Shown: piece after piece, positions 42,350 through 52,281 of the stretch
Numbering within the stretch: position 1 is the first letter of the stretch
How the letters are laid out: the number at the start of each line of letters is the position of its first letter
DNA from: RPQJ01 sp963778185
GTDB lineage: Bacteria > Pseudomonadota > Gammaproteobacteria > Steroidobacterales > Steroidobacteraceae
Assembly: GCA_963778185.1 (NCBI GenBank)
Contig: CAVZTF010000001.1
Location: 306,286 to 370,285 of the forward strand
Direction of reading: 5' to 3'
Length of the DNA stretch: 64,000 bases
Notes under the pieces: generated by a model
What the model saw: the letters and a program-made list of their open reading frames with translations, nothing else
Told to the model about the DNA's origin: nothing
Database searches by the model: none
Position numbers and translations under genes: made by a program

Positions 42350-43099
42350 TCAGCCTCCTTCGGTGCCGCCGCCATGCGCGCGCATCGCGATCAGCACCTC
42401 GCGCGTGCGCAATGGGCGGCCATCGAGACATTGGTCCAGCGCCGCCTTGAGCAGGCGCCGCGCGTCGGCGAGACTGCGGGCGTCGTCGAGTTCCTCCCGC
42501 GCCAGCGACAGCAGCGACGCGCCGGAGAACAGCAGCGTGCCCTCGGCCACCCCGTCGATCTCCTCCGGGCCGCCGTCGATCCGGTAGCGGTAACTGCGCC
42601 CCGCCTCGACCGCGCGGCCGGTGCGCGCGTCCTGCTCGAGGTCGAGGCCCCAGCCCAGCTCCTCGAGCAGCCGCTTCTCGAACAGGCGCAGCGCGCGGAC
42701 CGGGTCGGTCCCCTCGCCCTGCAGGCGTGCGAGCAGCGTTGCGTAGGCGTCGTACAGTGCCGGATGGGGATCGTGACGCGGCAGCAGCTTGAGCAGCAGT
42801 TCGTTGGCGTAGAACGCGCTCATCAGGCGGTCGCCCGCGAGCGACAGCGCCACCTGGACCCGCTCGGCGCCGGTGAGCTGCCCGGCCTCCCCGCGCTGGC
42901 TCCACGACACCAGGATCTCCGCAAATGGCTGCAGCGCGGCCGGCAGCCCCGAACCGCCGCGTCGCGCCGCGCGCGCGAAGACCGAGACCCGCCCGTGCGA
43001 CCGCGTGATGAGCTCCAGGATCCGGCTCGAGTCGCGCCAGGGGTGGTGGTGCAGCAGGTACGCGGGCTCGAGCTGCACGCGTCGCGCCGCGCTGGTCAC
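42350..43099 (-). CDS. recO: RecO, DNA repair/recombination mediator
   Basis: RecO loads RecA on SSB-coated gaps with RecR. The 249-residue product has the N-terminal OB fold (VQLEPAYLLHHHPWRDSSRI, ILELITRSHGRVSVFARAAR) and LFEKRLLEELGWGLDL. The usual zinc-finger cysteines are reduced: one Cys remains (DQCLDG), as in many gamma members. The start is GTG at 43099, overlapping the era stop (GTGA). Confidence 0.93.
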   Translation of the reverse strand: MTSAARRVQLEPAYLLHHHPWRDSSRILELITRSHGRVSVFARAARRGGSGLPAALQPFAEILVSWSQRGEAGQLTGAERVQVALSLAGDRLMSAFYANELLLKLLPRHDPHPALYDAYATLLARLQGEGTDPVRALRLFEKRLLEELGWGLDLEQDARTGRAVEAGRSYRYRIDGGPEEIDGVAEGTLLFSGASLLSLAREELDDARSLADARRLLKAALDQCLDGRPLRTREVLIAMRAHGGGTEGG

Positions 43100-44028
43100 G
43101 ACTCGTACCCGAACTTGCGCAGTGCGTTCTCGTCGTCGGACCAGCCCTCGCGCACCTTGACCCAGAGCTCGAGGTGCACGGGGCGCCCGAAGTGATGCTT
43201 CAGCTCGAGCCGTGCCGCGCGGCCGACTTCCTTCAGCACATCCCCCCCCTTGCCGATCACGATCGCCTTCTGGCCGGTGCGCTCCACCCAGATCACCGCC
43301 TGCACCACCAGCTTGCCCGGCTCGTCCTCGGCCTCGCCGATGCCCTCCACCTCGACCACCAGGCCGTAGGGCAGCTCGTCCTGCAGGCGTCGCGTCAGCT
43401 TCTCGCGGACGATCTCCGCGGCCATGAACGGATCGCTCACGTCCGTCACCTGGTCGGCGGGGAACAGCAGCGGCGATTCGGGCAGGTGCTTCGCAATGAC
43501 TTCGGGCAGCCTGTCGAGGTTGCTGTGCTTCAGCGCCGAGAGCGGCACGACCTCGGCGAAATCCGCCTTCCGGGTAATCTCGGCGATGAAAGGCAGCAGG
43601 CGTTCCTTCGGCTTGGCCCGGTCGACCTTGTTGATGACCAGCAGGATCGGGCGCCCGGCCTCGACCAGCCTGGCGAGCGCGCGCTCGTCCTCTTCCGTCC
43701 AGCGCAGGGCCTCGATCAGGAACAGGTTCACGTCCGAGTCGGCGAGCGAGGCGAGCGCCGTGCGGTTCATGTAGCGGTTGATCGCGCGCGGCTGCCTGGA
43801 GTGGATGCCGGGCAGGTCGACGAAGACGATCTGCATGCCGGGGCGCGTCAGCACGCCGTGGATGCGGTTGCGGGTCGTCTGCGGCTTGGGGCTCACGATG
43901 CTGACCTTGCGGCCGAGCAGCGCGTTCAGCAGCGTCGACTTGCCGACGTTCGGCCGGCCGACCAGGGCCGCGAAGCCGCAGCGGACGTTGCCCTCGCCGG
44001 GCTGCATGATCGGCTCGCCATCGCTCAT
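43096..44028 (-). CDS. era: Era, GTPase for 30S assembly
   Basis: Era binds the 3' end of 16S rRNA during 30S maturation. The 310-residue protein has G1 GRPNVGKST, G3 DLPGI, G4 NKVD and the KH domain with AIVIGKGGDVLKEVGRAAR. ATG 44028 overlaps the rnc stop by 4 bp. The rnc-era-recO order is conserved. Confidence 0.97.
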   Translation of the reverse strand: MSDGEPIMQPGEGNVRCGFAALVGRPNVGKSTLLNALLGRKVSIVSPKPQTTRNRIHGVLTRPGMQIVFVDLPGIHSRQPRAINRYMNRTALASLADSDVNLFLIEALRWTEEDERALARLVEAGRPILLVINKVDRAKPKERLLPFIAEITRKADFAEVVPLSALKHSNLDRLPEVIAKHLPESPLLFPADQVTDVSDPFMAAEIVREKLTRRLQDELPYGLVVEVEGIGEAEDEPGKLVVQAVIWVERTGQKAIVIGKGGDVLKEVGRAARLELKHHFGRPVHLELWVKVREGWSDDENALRKFGYES

Positions 44029-44714
44029 CGCGACATCCCCTCGTTGGCCAGCGCGTCGAGCACGCGGCCGGCGGCATCCTGTTCGGCGCGGCGCCGGGTC
44101 GGGCCCTCGCCCCGCTCCCGCATCCCGAGCGCGGCGACTTCGCAACTCGCGACGAACCAGTGCTCGTGCGGTTCGCCGCTCACCTCGTCTACGGCGTAGG
44201 CCGGCAGCCTGAGCCCGCGCGACTGCAGCAGTTCCTGCAGCCGCGTCTTGGAATCCTTCAGGTCGCTCGCCTGCGGCAGCGCCTCGACGCGCGCGGAGAA
44301 CAGCGACTCGATCACGCCCTGCGCCGCCTCGAGGCCTCCGTCGAGGTAGACCGCGCCGAACAAGGCCTCGAGCGCGTCCGCCAGGATCGAACTGCGCCGG
44401 AACCCGCCCGTCTTCAGCTCACCGCCGCCCAGGCGCAGTTGCTCGCCGAGGCCGAGCGCGGCGGCGGCATCGCCGAGCGAGCGGCCGCTCACCAGCGACG
44501 AGCGGTAGCGGCTCAGCGCGCCCTCGTCCGCGTCCGGGTAGGCGCGATAGACCTGCACGGCGACCGCGAAATTGAGGATCGCATCCCCCAGGAACTCGAG
44601 CCGCTCGTAGTTGACCTTGCCCGCGCTGCGGTGGGTGAGCGCGGCGTCGAGCAGGCCCGGGTCATTGAATCGATACCCGAGTCGCGCCTCCGCCCATTCG
44701 CCCGCGGTGAGCAA
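44025..44714 (-). CDS. rnc: Ribonuclease III
   Basis: RNase III cleaves double-stranded RNA, including 30S pre-rRNA. The 229-residue enzyme has the signature ERLEFLGDAILNFAVAVQVY in the endonuclease domain and a C-terminal dsRNA-binding domain (~155-225). The only reasonable start is TTG at 44714 (reading MLTAGEWAEARLGYRF), 6 bp after the DUF4845 gene, with a poor Shine-Dalgarno. This suggests low or coupled translation. Confidence 0.95.
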   Translation of the reverse strand: MLTAGEWAEARLGYRFNDPGLLDAALTHRSAGKVNYERLEFLGDAILNFAVAVQVYRAYPDADEGALSRYRSSLVSGRSLGDAAAALGLGEQLRLGGGELKTGGFRRSSILADALEALFGAVYLDGGLEAAQGVIESLFSARVEALPQASDLKDSKTRLQELLQSRGLRLPAYAVDEVSGEPHEHWFVASCEVAALGMRERGEGPTRRRAEQDAAGRVLDALANEGMSR

Positions 44715-44720
44715 GCCCGC

Positions 44721-45086
44721 CTACTGCTGGATCGTGACCAGCTTGTCGAACCTGGCGAGCAGGAAGACGTTCGCCACGAACGGCTTCTCGACCGAGTACT
44801 CCGCGCGAATGTCGAAGCCCTCGCTGGTCTTCTTGATCTCGACTTCCTTCCAGCCGATGCTGCCGATGTCCTCGACGTCCCAGCGCCGCTCGAGCGAATT
44901 GCGGATCATCTGCGCATTCGTGTCGATCGCGGCATGCTCGTCACGCACCTGCTCGAGCGCCCGCGCCACCTTGGTGTACTCGAGGAAGACGGGCACGAGC
45001 CGGATGGCCGCATACACGCCGGCTCCCAGGATCAGCAGGATCGTGACCATTCCGAGAAAGGTCGCGCCGCGTTCACGATGCTTCAT
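44721..45086 (-). CDS. DUF4845 single-pass membrane protein
   Basis: A 121-residue protein with an N-terminal helix (GATFLGMVTILLILGAGVYA) and a periplasmic part with EDIGSIGWKEVEIKKTSEGF. DUF4845 genes commonly lie between lepB and rnc. Function unknown. Confidence 0.9.
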   Translation of the reverse strand: MKHRERGATFLGMVTILLILGAGVYAAIRLVPVFLEYTKVARALEQVRDEHAAIDTNAQMIRNSLERRWDVEDIGSIGWKEVEIKKTSEGFDIRAEYSVEKPFVANVFLLARFDKLVTIQQ

Positions 45087-45103
45087 GTGTGGACTCCAGG
45101 TTG

Positions 45104-45883
45104 TCAGCGGATCGCATCCCCGATGCGGTTCCAGATCGGTGCATTCGGGAGATTCCAGTTGAGCCAGACGCGCACGGCCTTGCCGACCACGTTCTCGACG
45201 GGGACGAAGCCGACCTCCGGGAAGCGGCTGTCGCGACTGTTGTCGCGGTTGTCACCCATGAAGAAATAGTGCCCGGCGGGCACCATGTCGTCGAAGTCGT
45301 AGGACGGCCGGTCCGGGATGTAGAGCACGCGGTGCGGCACCGCCCCGAGCGTCTCCAGTGCAATCTGCGCCCCGGTGTGCCCGAAGCCCGCGTAGACGCC
45401 GTCGAGCTCGACGGGCTGCGGCTCGCCATTCACGTACACCCGCTTTTCCCTCACCACGACGTGGTCGCCTGGCAGGCCGACCAGGCGCTTGATGTAGTTG
45501 GTCGCGGGATCGGACGGCAGGCGGAATACCACGACGTCGCCGCGCTGAGGCTCGCCGAGCGGCACCACCTCGGTGTTGAGCACGGGCAGGCGCAGGCCGT
45601 AGGTGAACTTGTTGACGAAGATGAAGTCGCCGTCGAGCAGCGTCGGCATCATCGAGTCGGAGGGAATTCGGAACGGTTCGAACAGGAACGAGCGGATCAC
45701 CAGCACGATCAGGATGATCGGGAAGAAGGACCGCGCGTACTCGACGACGACCGGCTCGCCGGGCAGCGTGCCGGGCGCGGCGGTCGCGAGCCGCCGCGGA
45801 CGCAGGTACCAGGCGTCCAGGGCCCAGATCAGGCCGGTCGCAAGCGTGGCGAGGACCAGCACGAAGGAGAAGTCGAAAACCAA
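45104..45883 (-). CDS. lepB: LepB, signal peptidase I
   Basis: LepB cleaves signal peptides at the periplasmic face of the inner membrane. The 259-residue protein has two N-terminal helices, catalytic Ser in RIPSDSMMPTLLDGDF (~91) and Lys in NYIKRLVGLPGD (~146), plus the MGDNRDNSRDSR box. It is shorter than E. coli LepB but complete. Confidence 0.96.
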   Translation of the reverse strand: MVFDFSFVLVLATLATGLIWALDAWYLRPRRLATAAPGTLPGEPVVVEYARSFFPIILIVLVIRSFLFEPFRIPSDSMMPTLLDGDFIFVNKFTYGLRLPVLNTEVVPLGEPQRGDVVVFRLPSDPATNYIKRLVGLPGDHVVVREKRVYVNGEPQPVELDGVYAGFGHTGAQIALETLGAVPHRVLYIPDRPSYDFDDMVPAGHYFFMGDNRDNSRDSRFPEVGFVPVENVVGKAVRVWLNWNLPNAPIWNRIGDAIR

Positions 45884-45966
45884 GCGTCACCTCACGAAAG
45901 CTGGCGGAGTATTGAGTATTTCCTGCGTCCCATCAATGCCTTGCGTCACAACGCAGGGCGCCCGGC

Positions 45967-47763
<1,797 letters not shown>

Positions 47764-47809
47764 CGGTGCGGGCGGCCCGGCCCGGCGCCGGTTCGAGCAA
47801 AGAGCGGGA

Positions 47810-48073
47810 TTATACCGCGAGCGACCGTTTCACTTTCGAGCCATCGAATAGCCCTTCGCAGACGACCTCGCCGGCCACCGCGAGGACCGGGACGCGCAGT
47901 CCGAAGCGGACCGCGAGGTCCACGTCCCGGTCCACGTCCACGACCTGCAGGGTCTGTGCGGCGGGCCCGAACTCCACCTGCATGTCGAGCAGGAACTGCT
48001 CGCACAGGTGGCAGCCGTCGCGGACGTAAAGGACCACCCCGACCGGAAACTCAGGCGGCAGGCTCGTGGGCAT
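47810..48073 (-). CDS. Glutaredoxin-like protein (DUF836 type)
   Basis: An 87-residue thioredoxin-fold protein. VLYVRDGCHLCEQFL holds the CxxC active site, and RFGLRVPVLAVAGEVVCEG supplies the cis-Pro. It overlaps rseC by 23 bp and lies 46 bp before lepA. Partner and substrate are unknown. Confidence 0.9.
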   Translation of the reverse strand: MPTSLPPEFPVGVVLYVRDGCHLCEQFLLDMQVEFGPAAQTLQVVDVDRDVDLAVRFGLRVPVLAVAGEVVCEGLFDGSKVKRSLAV

Positions 48074-48488
48074 CCGCTCGGCTCACGAGGACGGCGGGGG
48101 GTGCCGCCCTCACCCAGGCACGCGCAACCAGCCAACCGGCCAGCAGCCCGCAGACCGCTCCGGCGGCGGCGATGCCCTCCCCGGCCTGCGCGCCGTAGCG
48201 GACGAGCAGGGGTCCGGCAACGAGGCCCGCCAACGGCGGCAGGTAAAGCCTTGCGGCGACCCGCAGCAGCTCGCCATCGGCCATGGACAGGGTCACGGAC
48301 TCGCCGGATTCGAAGGGCGCGCCGTGCACCGGCCCGGCCGGCACGTCGAGCTGCCGCCGACCGTTGCCGCCGAGCCAGCGCAGCCCGCAGCCGCGGACGG
48401 ATGAACAGCCGCCGCATCCGGGCGATTCCTCACACGCGAGCGTGGCTCGACCGTCCCGGATGCGCAGCACGCGGGCGCGCGCGTCCAC
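48051..48488 (-). CDS. rseC: RseC/MucC family protein
   Basis: A 145-residue inner-membrane protein. The N-terminal Cys-rich part (CEESPGCGGCSSVRGCGLRW) may bind a cluster, and two helices follow (YLPPLAGLVAGPLLVRYGAQ, AAGAVCGLLAGWLVARAWV). The start is GTG at 48488, 4 bp after the rseB stop. RseC-type proteins are linked to sigma-E control and to the Rsx SoxR-reducing system; the role here is open. Confidence 0.9.
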   Translation of the reverse strand: MDARARVLRIRDGRATLACEESPGCGGCSSVRGCGLRWLGGNGRRQLDVPAGPVHGAPFESGESVTLSMADGELLRVAARLYLPPLAGLVAGPLLVRYGAQAGEGIAAAGAVCGLLAGWLVARAWVRAAPPAVLVSRADAHEPAA

Positions 48489-48492
48489 GGCG

Positions 48493-49518
48493 TCAGCGCT
48501 CGACCGGGTCGGTCGGCCCGCCGTTTCCCGCGGGCTCGGACACCTCGACGGGTGCCACGGAGTTGGCAATGTCCCGCACCGTCTCCGCGGGCACCTCGCC
48601 GACGGCCGTCACGACGTGGTCCTTGATGGTGACGGTGTACGCATTGGCCGAACCGACCGAGGTCGATTCCGGGGGAGTCGGCCCTGACGACGAGCCCGGC
48701 TCGATGAACACCGACACCGACGCAAAGCCGTCCGAGAAGATCAGGTGCTGGACCGGGACCGGCACGCCCGGCATCGTCTGCATGCGGCTGCCGACCAGGC
48801 GGAAGCCCGGCGGCATGCGCAGCGGGCGCCATTCGGCGGCCCGCGCGGCCACGGCGGACTTCGCCGGCCTGCGCCCGGTCTTGATCCACTGGTATCCGGA
48901 GGCGTCCACCGACGGTTCAGTCGCGCTCCGGTCGATGCGGCGCGGCAGTTCGAGCCGCGTGAAATGGATCTGTTCCACGGCACTGCCGGACGGGTCGGTG
49001 ACCACCGACCGCAACGGCATCGCCGTCTCCTCGTCGAGCCACAGCCGATAGCCGTAACGATGGGCGTCGCGGGGGCGGATGTCGACGATGCGAACTTCGC
49101 GCCCGAGCAGCCTGTTGCCCTTGCTGACCTGCAGGTCGTAGAAGACGTCGAGCTGGGGCCCGGGCGCCGGGAGCGCCTTGAGCAGCGAGCCCGCGTCCGT
49201 GCGGGGCTCGACCAGCACGACCCGTCGGTCAGGCAGGTAGACGTGGACTTCCTTCTCGGTGCGCACGATCTCGCGCCCGCTGCCGTCGAGCGAGACGAGG
49301 CGTTCCGTACTGCGGTCGCCCTCGACACGATGCACGATGCGCATCGTCTCGGACTGGTCGTTGGTGGTGTGCGTGAAAAGGCCGAAGTAATTGCGGGTCG
49401 CCAGCGCCTCGGTCATGCGCTGCAGCCATTCCTTGGCGTCGTCCCCTTCGGCCGCAGCCGGCCTGGCGAGGAGACCCAGGATGCTGAACGCCGCGAGGAC
49501 GCCGGCCCGCTTCCGCAT
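48493..49518 (-). CDS. rseB: RseB/MucB, periplasmic regulator of sigma E
   Basis: RseB binds the anti-sigma factor RseA in the periplasm and releases it on sensing misplaced lipoproteins or LPS. The 341-residue product has a signal peptide (MRKRAGVLAAFSILGLLA), the large domain with NYFGLFTH, and the small domain ending with WRPLRMPPGFRL and VPVQHLIFSDGFASVSVF. It overlaps rseA by one base (TGATG). Confidence 0.95.
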   Translation of the reverse strand: MRKRAGVLAAFSILGLLARPAAAEGDDAKEWLQRMTEALATRNYFGLFTHTTNDQSETMRIVHRVEGDRSTERLVSLDGSGREIVRTEKEVHVYLPDRRVVLVEPRTDAGSLLKALPAPGPQLDVFYDLQVSKGNRLLGREVRIVDIRPRDAHRYGYRLWLDEETAMPLRSVVTDPSGSAVEQIHFTRLELPRRIDRSATEPSVDASGYQWIKTGRRPAKSAVAARAAEWRPLRMPPGFRLVGSRMQTMPGVPVPVQHLIFSDGFASVSVFIEPGSSSGPTPPESTSVGSANAYTVTIKDHVVTAVGEVPAETVRDIANSVAPVEVSEPAGNGGPTDPVER

Positions 49519-50099
49519 CAGGGACCCTCGACGGCTTCGTAGGCGACACGGGCGATGCCCGGGTCGGCCGCAAGCACGCCGGACCAGACGTTGCGGCGTC
49601 CGATCGGGCTCGTGAACTGGCTGTGTGCGACCAGGTAGCCGGCGAGTCGCTGGCTCTGCGCTGGCGTCGGGCTGGAGCTGCGGATCGGGAAGGTCGCGCG
49701 CGCAGTGGCGCCCACCTCGCTGCCGCCCGCCGTCAGCGGCTGGCCTTCGCGCATGTCGGGGCGCACCAGCAGCACGGCCGCAAGGGCCGCGCTGGCCGCG
49801 ACCGCCGTCGCGAACGCGGGGCGGGTCCAGCGGGGGGCGTGCCGGGACGGACGGGCCGTCTCGGCCTGCGGGATTGCGGCGGGCTCAGCATCGATGGCAG
49901 CAGACACCCGCGCGGCGAAGCCGGGGCTCGCCGTGACGCCGCCGGGCGCGGACAAGACCTCGGCGGCCAGTACGTAGTTGGCGAAGGCCCGGCGCAATTC
50001 GGGATCGCGCTCGAGACGACGCACCAGGAGATTGGCCTCGTCGGCGGGCAATTCCCCGTCCAGGAATGCCGAGATCTGTTCGTTGATTTTTTCTGTCAT
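49518..50099 (-). CDS. rseA: RseA/MucA, anti-sigma-E factor
   Basis: A single-pass inner-membrane protein that holds sigma E inactive. The 193-residue product has the cytoplasmic domain EQISAFLDGELPADEANLLV and a transmembrane helix at ~95-115 (FATAVAASAALAAVLLV). The periplasmic end carries SQRLAGYLVAHSQFTSPIG. The start lies 9 bp past the rpoE stop. Confidence 0.94.
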   Translation of the reverse strand: MTEKINEQISAFLDGELPADEANLLVRRLERDPELRRAFANYVLAAEVLSAPGGVTASPGFAARVSAAIDAEPAAIPQAETARPSRHAPRWTRPAFATAVAASAALAAVLLVRPDMREGQPLTAGGSEVGATARATFPIRSSSPTPAQSQRLAGYLVAHSQFTSPIGRRNVWSGVLAADPGIARVAYEAVEGP

Positions 50100-50108
50100 G
50101 GCTGCGTC

Positions 50109-50756
50109 TCACTCGAGCAGGGGCTTGAGGCTGCGGTCGATCGCCTCTCGCGCCCGGAAAATCCTGGAACGTACGGTGCCCACCGGGCAATCCATGGCCT
50201 CGGCGATTTCCTCGTAACTCAAGCCTTCCACCTCGCGCAGGACGATGGCCGTGCGCAGGTCCTCGGGCAGCTGCTCCACCGCGAGATTCACCGTCTGGTG
50301 GATTTCCTCCGTGAGCGCCGCCGCCTCGGGCGTGTCGGAGTGCTGCATGCGATTGTCCACGGCCGACTGCTCGGACTCGGAAAGCTCGACCTCGTAGTCG
50401 AGCGGGCGACGCTGCCGGGAAGCCATGACGTTGCGTGCCGTGTTCACCGCTATGCGATAGAGCCACGTGTAGAAGGCGCTGTCGCCGCGGAAGGACCCGA
50501 GGGCGCGGTAGGCCTTGACGAAGGCCTCCTGGGCCACGTCCTCGGCTTCCGTCGGATCCCTCAACAGTCGCGCCACTAGCTTCACGACCTTGTGCTGGTA
50601 CCTGAGCACGAGCAGGTCGAACGCGCCCCGCTCGCCCCGCTGCACTCGCCTGACGAGTTCCAGGTCGCTCTGTTCGACACCGGATGCGGTCCGCGCCGTC
50701 TCGCCCTGGGGCTCGTGCGACTGGATAGACCCGTCCGCAGGGGGAAAGTTCGCCAT
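50109..50756 (-). CDS. rpoE: RpoE/AlgU, sigma-E factor
   Basis: Sigma E directs transcription of envelope-stress genes. The 215-residue protein has region 2 (DLELVRRVQRGERGAFDLLV, PTEAEDVAQEAFVKAYRAL, FYTWLYRIAVNTARN) and region 4 (LPEDLRTAIVLREVEGLSYE, GTVRSRIFRAREA). I chose ATG 50756; a GTG three codons upstream is possible. I could not see a sigma-E promoter (GAACTT/TCTGA) immediately upstream, so it may be expressed with the sdh operon as well. Confidence 0.95.
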   Translation of the reverse strand: MANFPPADGSIQSHEPQGETARTASGVEQSDLELVRRVQRGERGAFDLLVLRYQHKVVKLVARLLRDPTEAEDVAQEAFVKAYRALGSFRGDSAFYTWLYRIAVNTARNVMASRQRRPLDYEVELSESEQSAVDNRMQHSDTPEAAALTEEIHQTVNLAVEQLPEDLRTAIVLREVEGLSYEEIAEAMDCPVGTVRSRIFRAREAIDRSLKPLLE

Positions 50757-50790
50757 CGGCTTCACGTAGCGGCCACCCGGGGGATGGCCA

Positions 50791-51210
50791 TCACGTCCCG
50801 ATCCGCAGGTCGGCGCCCGTCAGGCGCACGCGAAGGGCACGCAAGGCATCCCGCGGGAGGTCCACCGGGGTCAGCCACAGCGCCAGCGAGCGCCCTTCCA
50901 CCGTCCATTTCAGCAATGCGGACCGCCCAAGCAGGCGCGAGCCGGGAGCCAGCGTGGCCGGTGCGGTCCGTCCATCCGCGAAACCGAGCCGCCAGTCGCC
51001 GTCCGCCGCCAGCCGGGCCCGCGCGACGCGCCTGCGGCGCTGGAGGCGAAAACCTTGCCACGCGGCCAGGCCGGCACCGCCCACGAGGCCCGCTCCGGGC
51101 ATGCCCCCGGGCTGCCTCACGAGGACCGCCTCGATGACGACGGCACAGGCCACGGCGAGCACCAGCACGATACGGTCCGCCAGCAACCACGCCGGCAGCT
51201 CAAGCGTCAT
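50791..51210 (-). CDS. ygfX: YgfX/CptA-like membrane protein
   Basis: A 139-residue protein with two N-terminal hydrophobic segments and a cytoplasmic domain with WRLGFADGRTAPATLAPGSR and LLKWTVEGRSLALWLTPVDL, the YgfX pattern. It overlaps sdhE by 11 bp, the same pairing as ygfX-sdhE in E. coli, where YgfX was described as a cytoskeleton-targeting toxin (CptA) and sdhE as cptB. A toxin role is not shown by the sequence. Confidence 0.85.
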   Translation of the reverse strand: MTLELPAWLLADRIVLVLAVACAVVIEAVLVRQPGGMPGAGLVGGAGLAAWQGFRLQRRRRVARARLAADGDWRLGFADGRTAPATLAPGSRLLGRSALLKWTVEGRSLALWLTPVDLPRDALRALRVRLTGADLRIGT

Positions 51211-51439
51211 CGGAACGGAGCCGGTCGACGACATGACGCAACAACGCCTCATCCGGGGTGGCACGGCCGACAAGATACCCGAAGATCTCGGGGTCCTGCA
51301 GTTCGAGTATGCGCACGAACGCGTCGCGTTCTGCGGGCGACGCCGCGGGGTAGTCGCGCTCCAGATAGCGCGTCAGCAGGATGTCGAGCTCCTGCATGCC
51401 GCGCCGGCAACGCCACCGCAGTCGGGCTTCCTCGCTCAG
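51200..51439 (-). CDS. sdhE: SdhE, FAD assembly factor for succinate dehydrogenase
   Basis: SdhE helps attach FAD to SdhA. The frame gives LRWRCRRGMQELDILLTRYL through PEIFGYLVGRATPDEALL, with the RGxxE core. An ATG exists only at 51397, which would cut through that core. The sole upstream start is CTG at 51439: it overlaps the sdhB stop (CTGA) and has GGAG 8 bases upstream. With CTG the protein has 79 residues, near the usual 80-88, so I place the start there. Confidence 0.88.
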   Translation of the reverse strand: MSEEARLRWRCRRGMQELDILLTRYLERDYPAASPAERDAFVRILELQDPEIFGYLVGRATPDEALLRHVVDRLRSDDA

Positions 51440-52218
51440 TGCTGCCGCTCCGCGATCAGCTTCTTGATCTCCGCGATGGCCCGGGCCGGGTTCAGGTCCT
51501 TCGGGCAGGCTTCCGCGCAGTTCATGATCGTGTGGCAGCGATAGAGGCGGAACGGGTCCTCGAGCTCGTCGAGACGCTCGCCGGTCGCCTCGTCGCGAGT
51601 GTCGATGATCCAGCGGTAGGCCGCGAGCAAGGCGGCGGGGCCGAGGTAGCGGTCGCTGTTCCACCAGTACGAGGGGCAGCTCGTCGAGCAGCAGGCGCAC
51701 AGGATGCAGGCCGAGGGACGGTCGATCTTTTCCTGGTCTTCCTTGGACTGCAGACGTTCGCTGTCCGGCGGCGCGGGCGTGCGCGTCTGCAGCCACGGCT
51801 TCACCGAGGCGTACTGCGCGTAGAAGTTCGTGAGGTCGGGGACGAGGTCCTTGATCACCGGCATGTGCGGCAGCGGGTAGATCTTCACGTCGCCGCGGAT
51901 CTCGTCCGTGGCCTTGGTGCAGGCCAGCGTGTTCACCCCGTCGATGTTCATCGCGCAGGACCCGCAGATGCCCTCGCGGCAGGAACGCCTGAAGGTGAGC
52001 GTCGTGTCGACCTCGTTCTTGATCTTGATCAGCGCGTCGAGAACCATCGGCCCGCAGGCGTCCATGTCGACCGGGTAGGAATCGACGCGGGGGTTGAGGC
52101 CGGAGTCCGGGTCGAACCGGTAGATGCGGAAGGTGCGCACGTTCTTCGCGCCGGCCGGCGCGGGATGGGCCTTGCCCGGCTGGAGGCGGGAATTCTCGGG
52201 GAGTCGGAATTGAGGCAT
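51436..52218 (-). CDS. sdhB: SdhB, succinate dehydrogenase iron-sulfur subunit
   Basis: SdhB relays electrons from FAD to quinone. The 260-residue protein carries ligands for all three clusters: CREGICGSCAMN plus a later Cys ([2Fe-2S]), CILCACCSTSCP ([4Fe-4S]) and CHTIMNCAEACPKDLNP ([3Fe-4S]). Its stop overlaps the CTG start of sdhE. It is the last structural gene of sdhCDAB. Confidence 0.97.
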   Translation of the reverse strand: MPQFRLPENSRLQPGKAHPAPAGAKNVRTFRIYRFDPDSGLNPRVDSYPVDMDACGPMVLDALIKIKNEVDTTLTFRRSCREGICGSCAMNIDGVNTLACTKATDEIRGDVKIYPLPHMPVIKDLVPDLTNFYAQYASVKPWLQTRTPAPPDSERLQSKEDQEKIDRPSACILCACCSTSCPSYWWNSDRYLGPAALLAAYRWIIDTRDEATGERLDELEDPFRLYRCHTIMNCAEACPKDLNPARAIAEIKKLIAERQH

Positions 52219-52230
52219 GGGGGAGTGACC

Positions 52231-52254
52231 AGCGGTTGGCGGTTGGCGGTTGGC
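52231..52254. repeat. Heptanucleotide tandem repeat between sdhA and sdhB
   Basis: Unit (A/G)GCGGTT: AGCGGTT GGCGGTT GGCGGTT GGC, 3.4 copies. The same unit recurs at 56064-56091. The G-pairs could allow a two-layer quadruplex on the plus strand. Confidence 0.85.
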
Positions 52255-52281
52255 GCCTGGCGAGGAGCTCGCCCGGCACCC

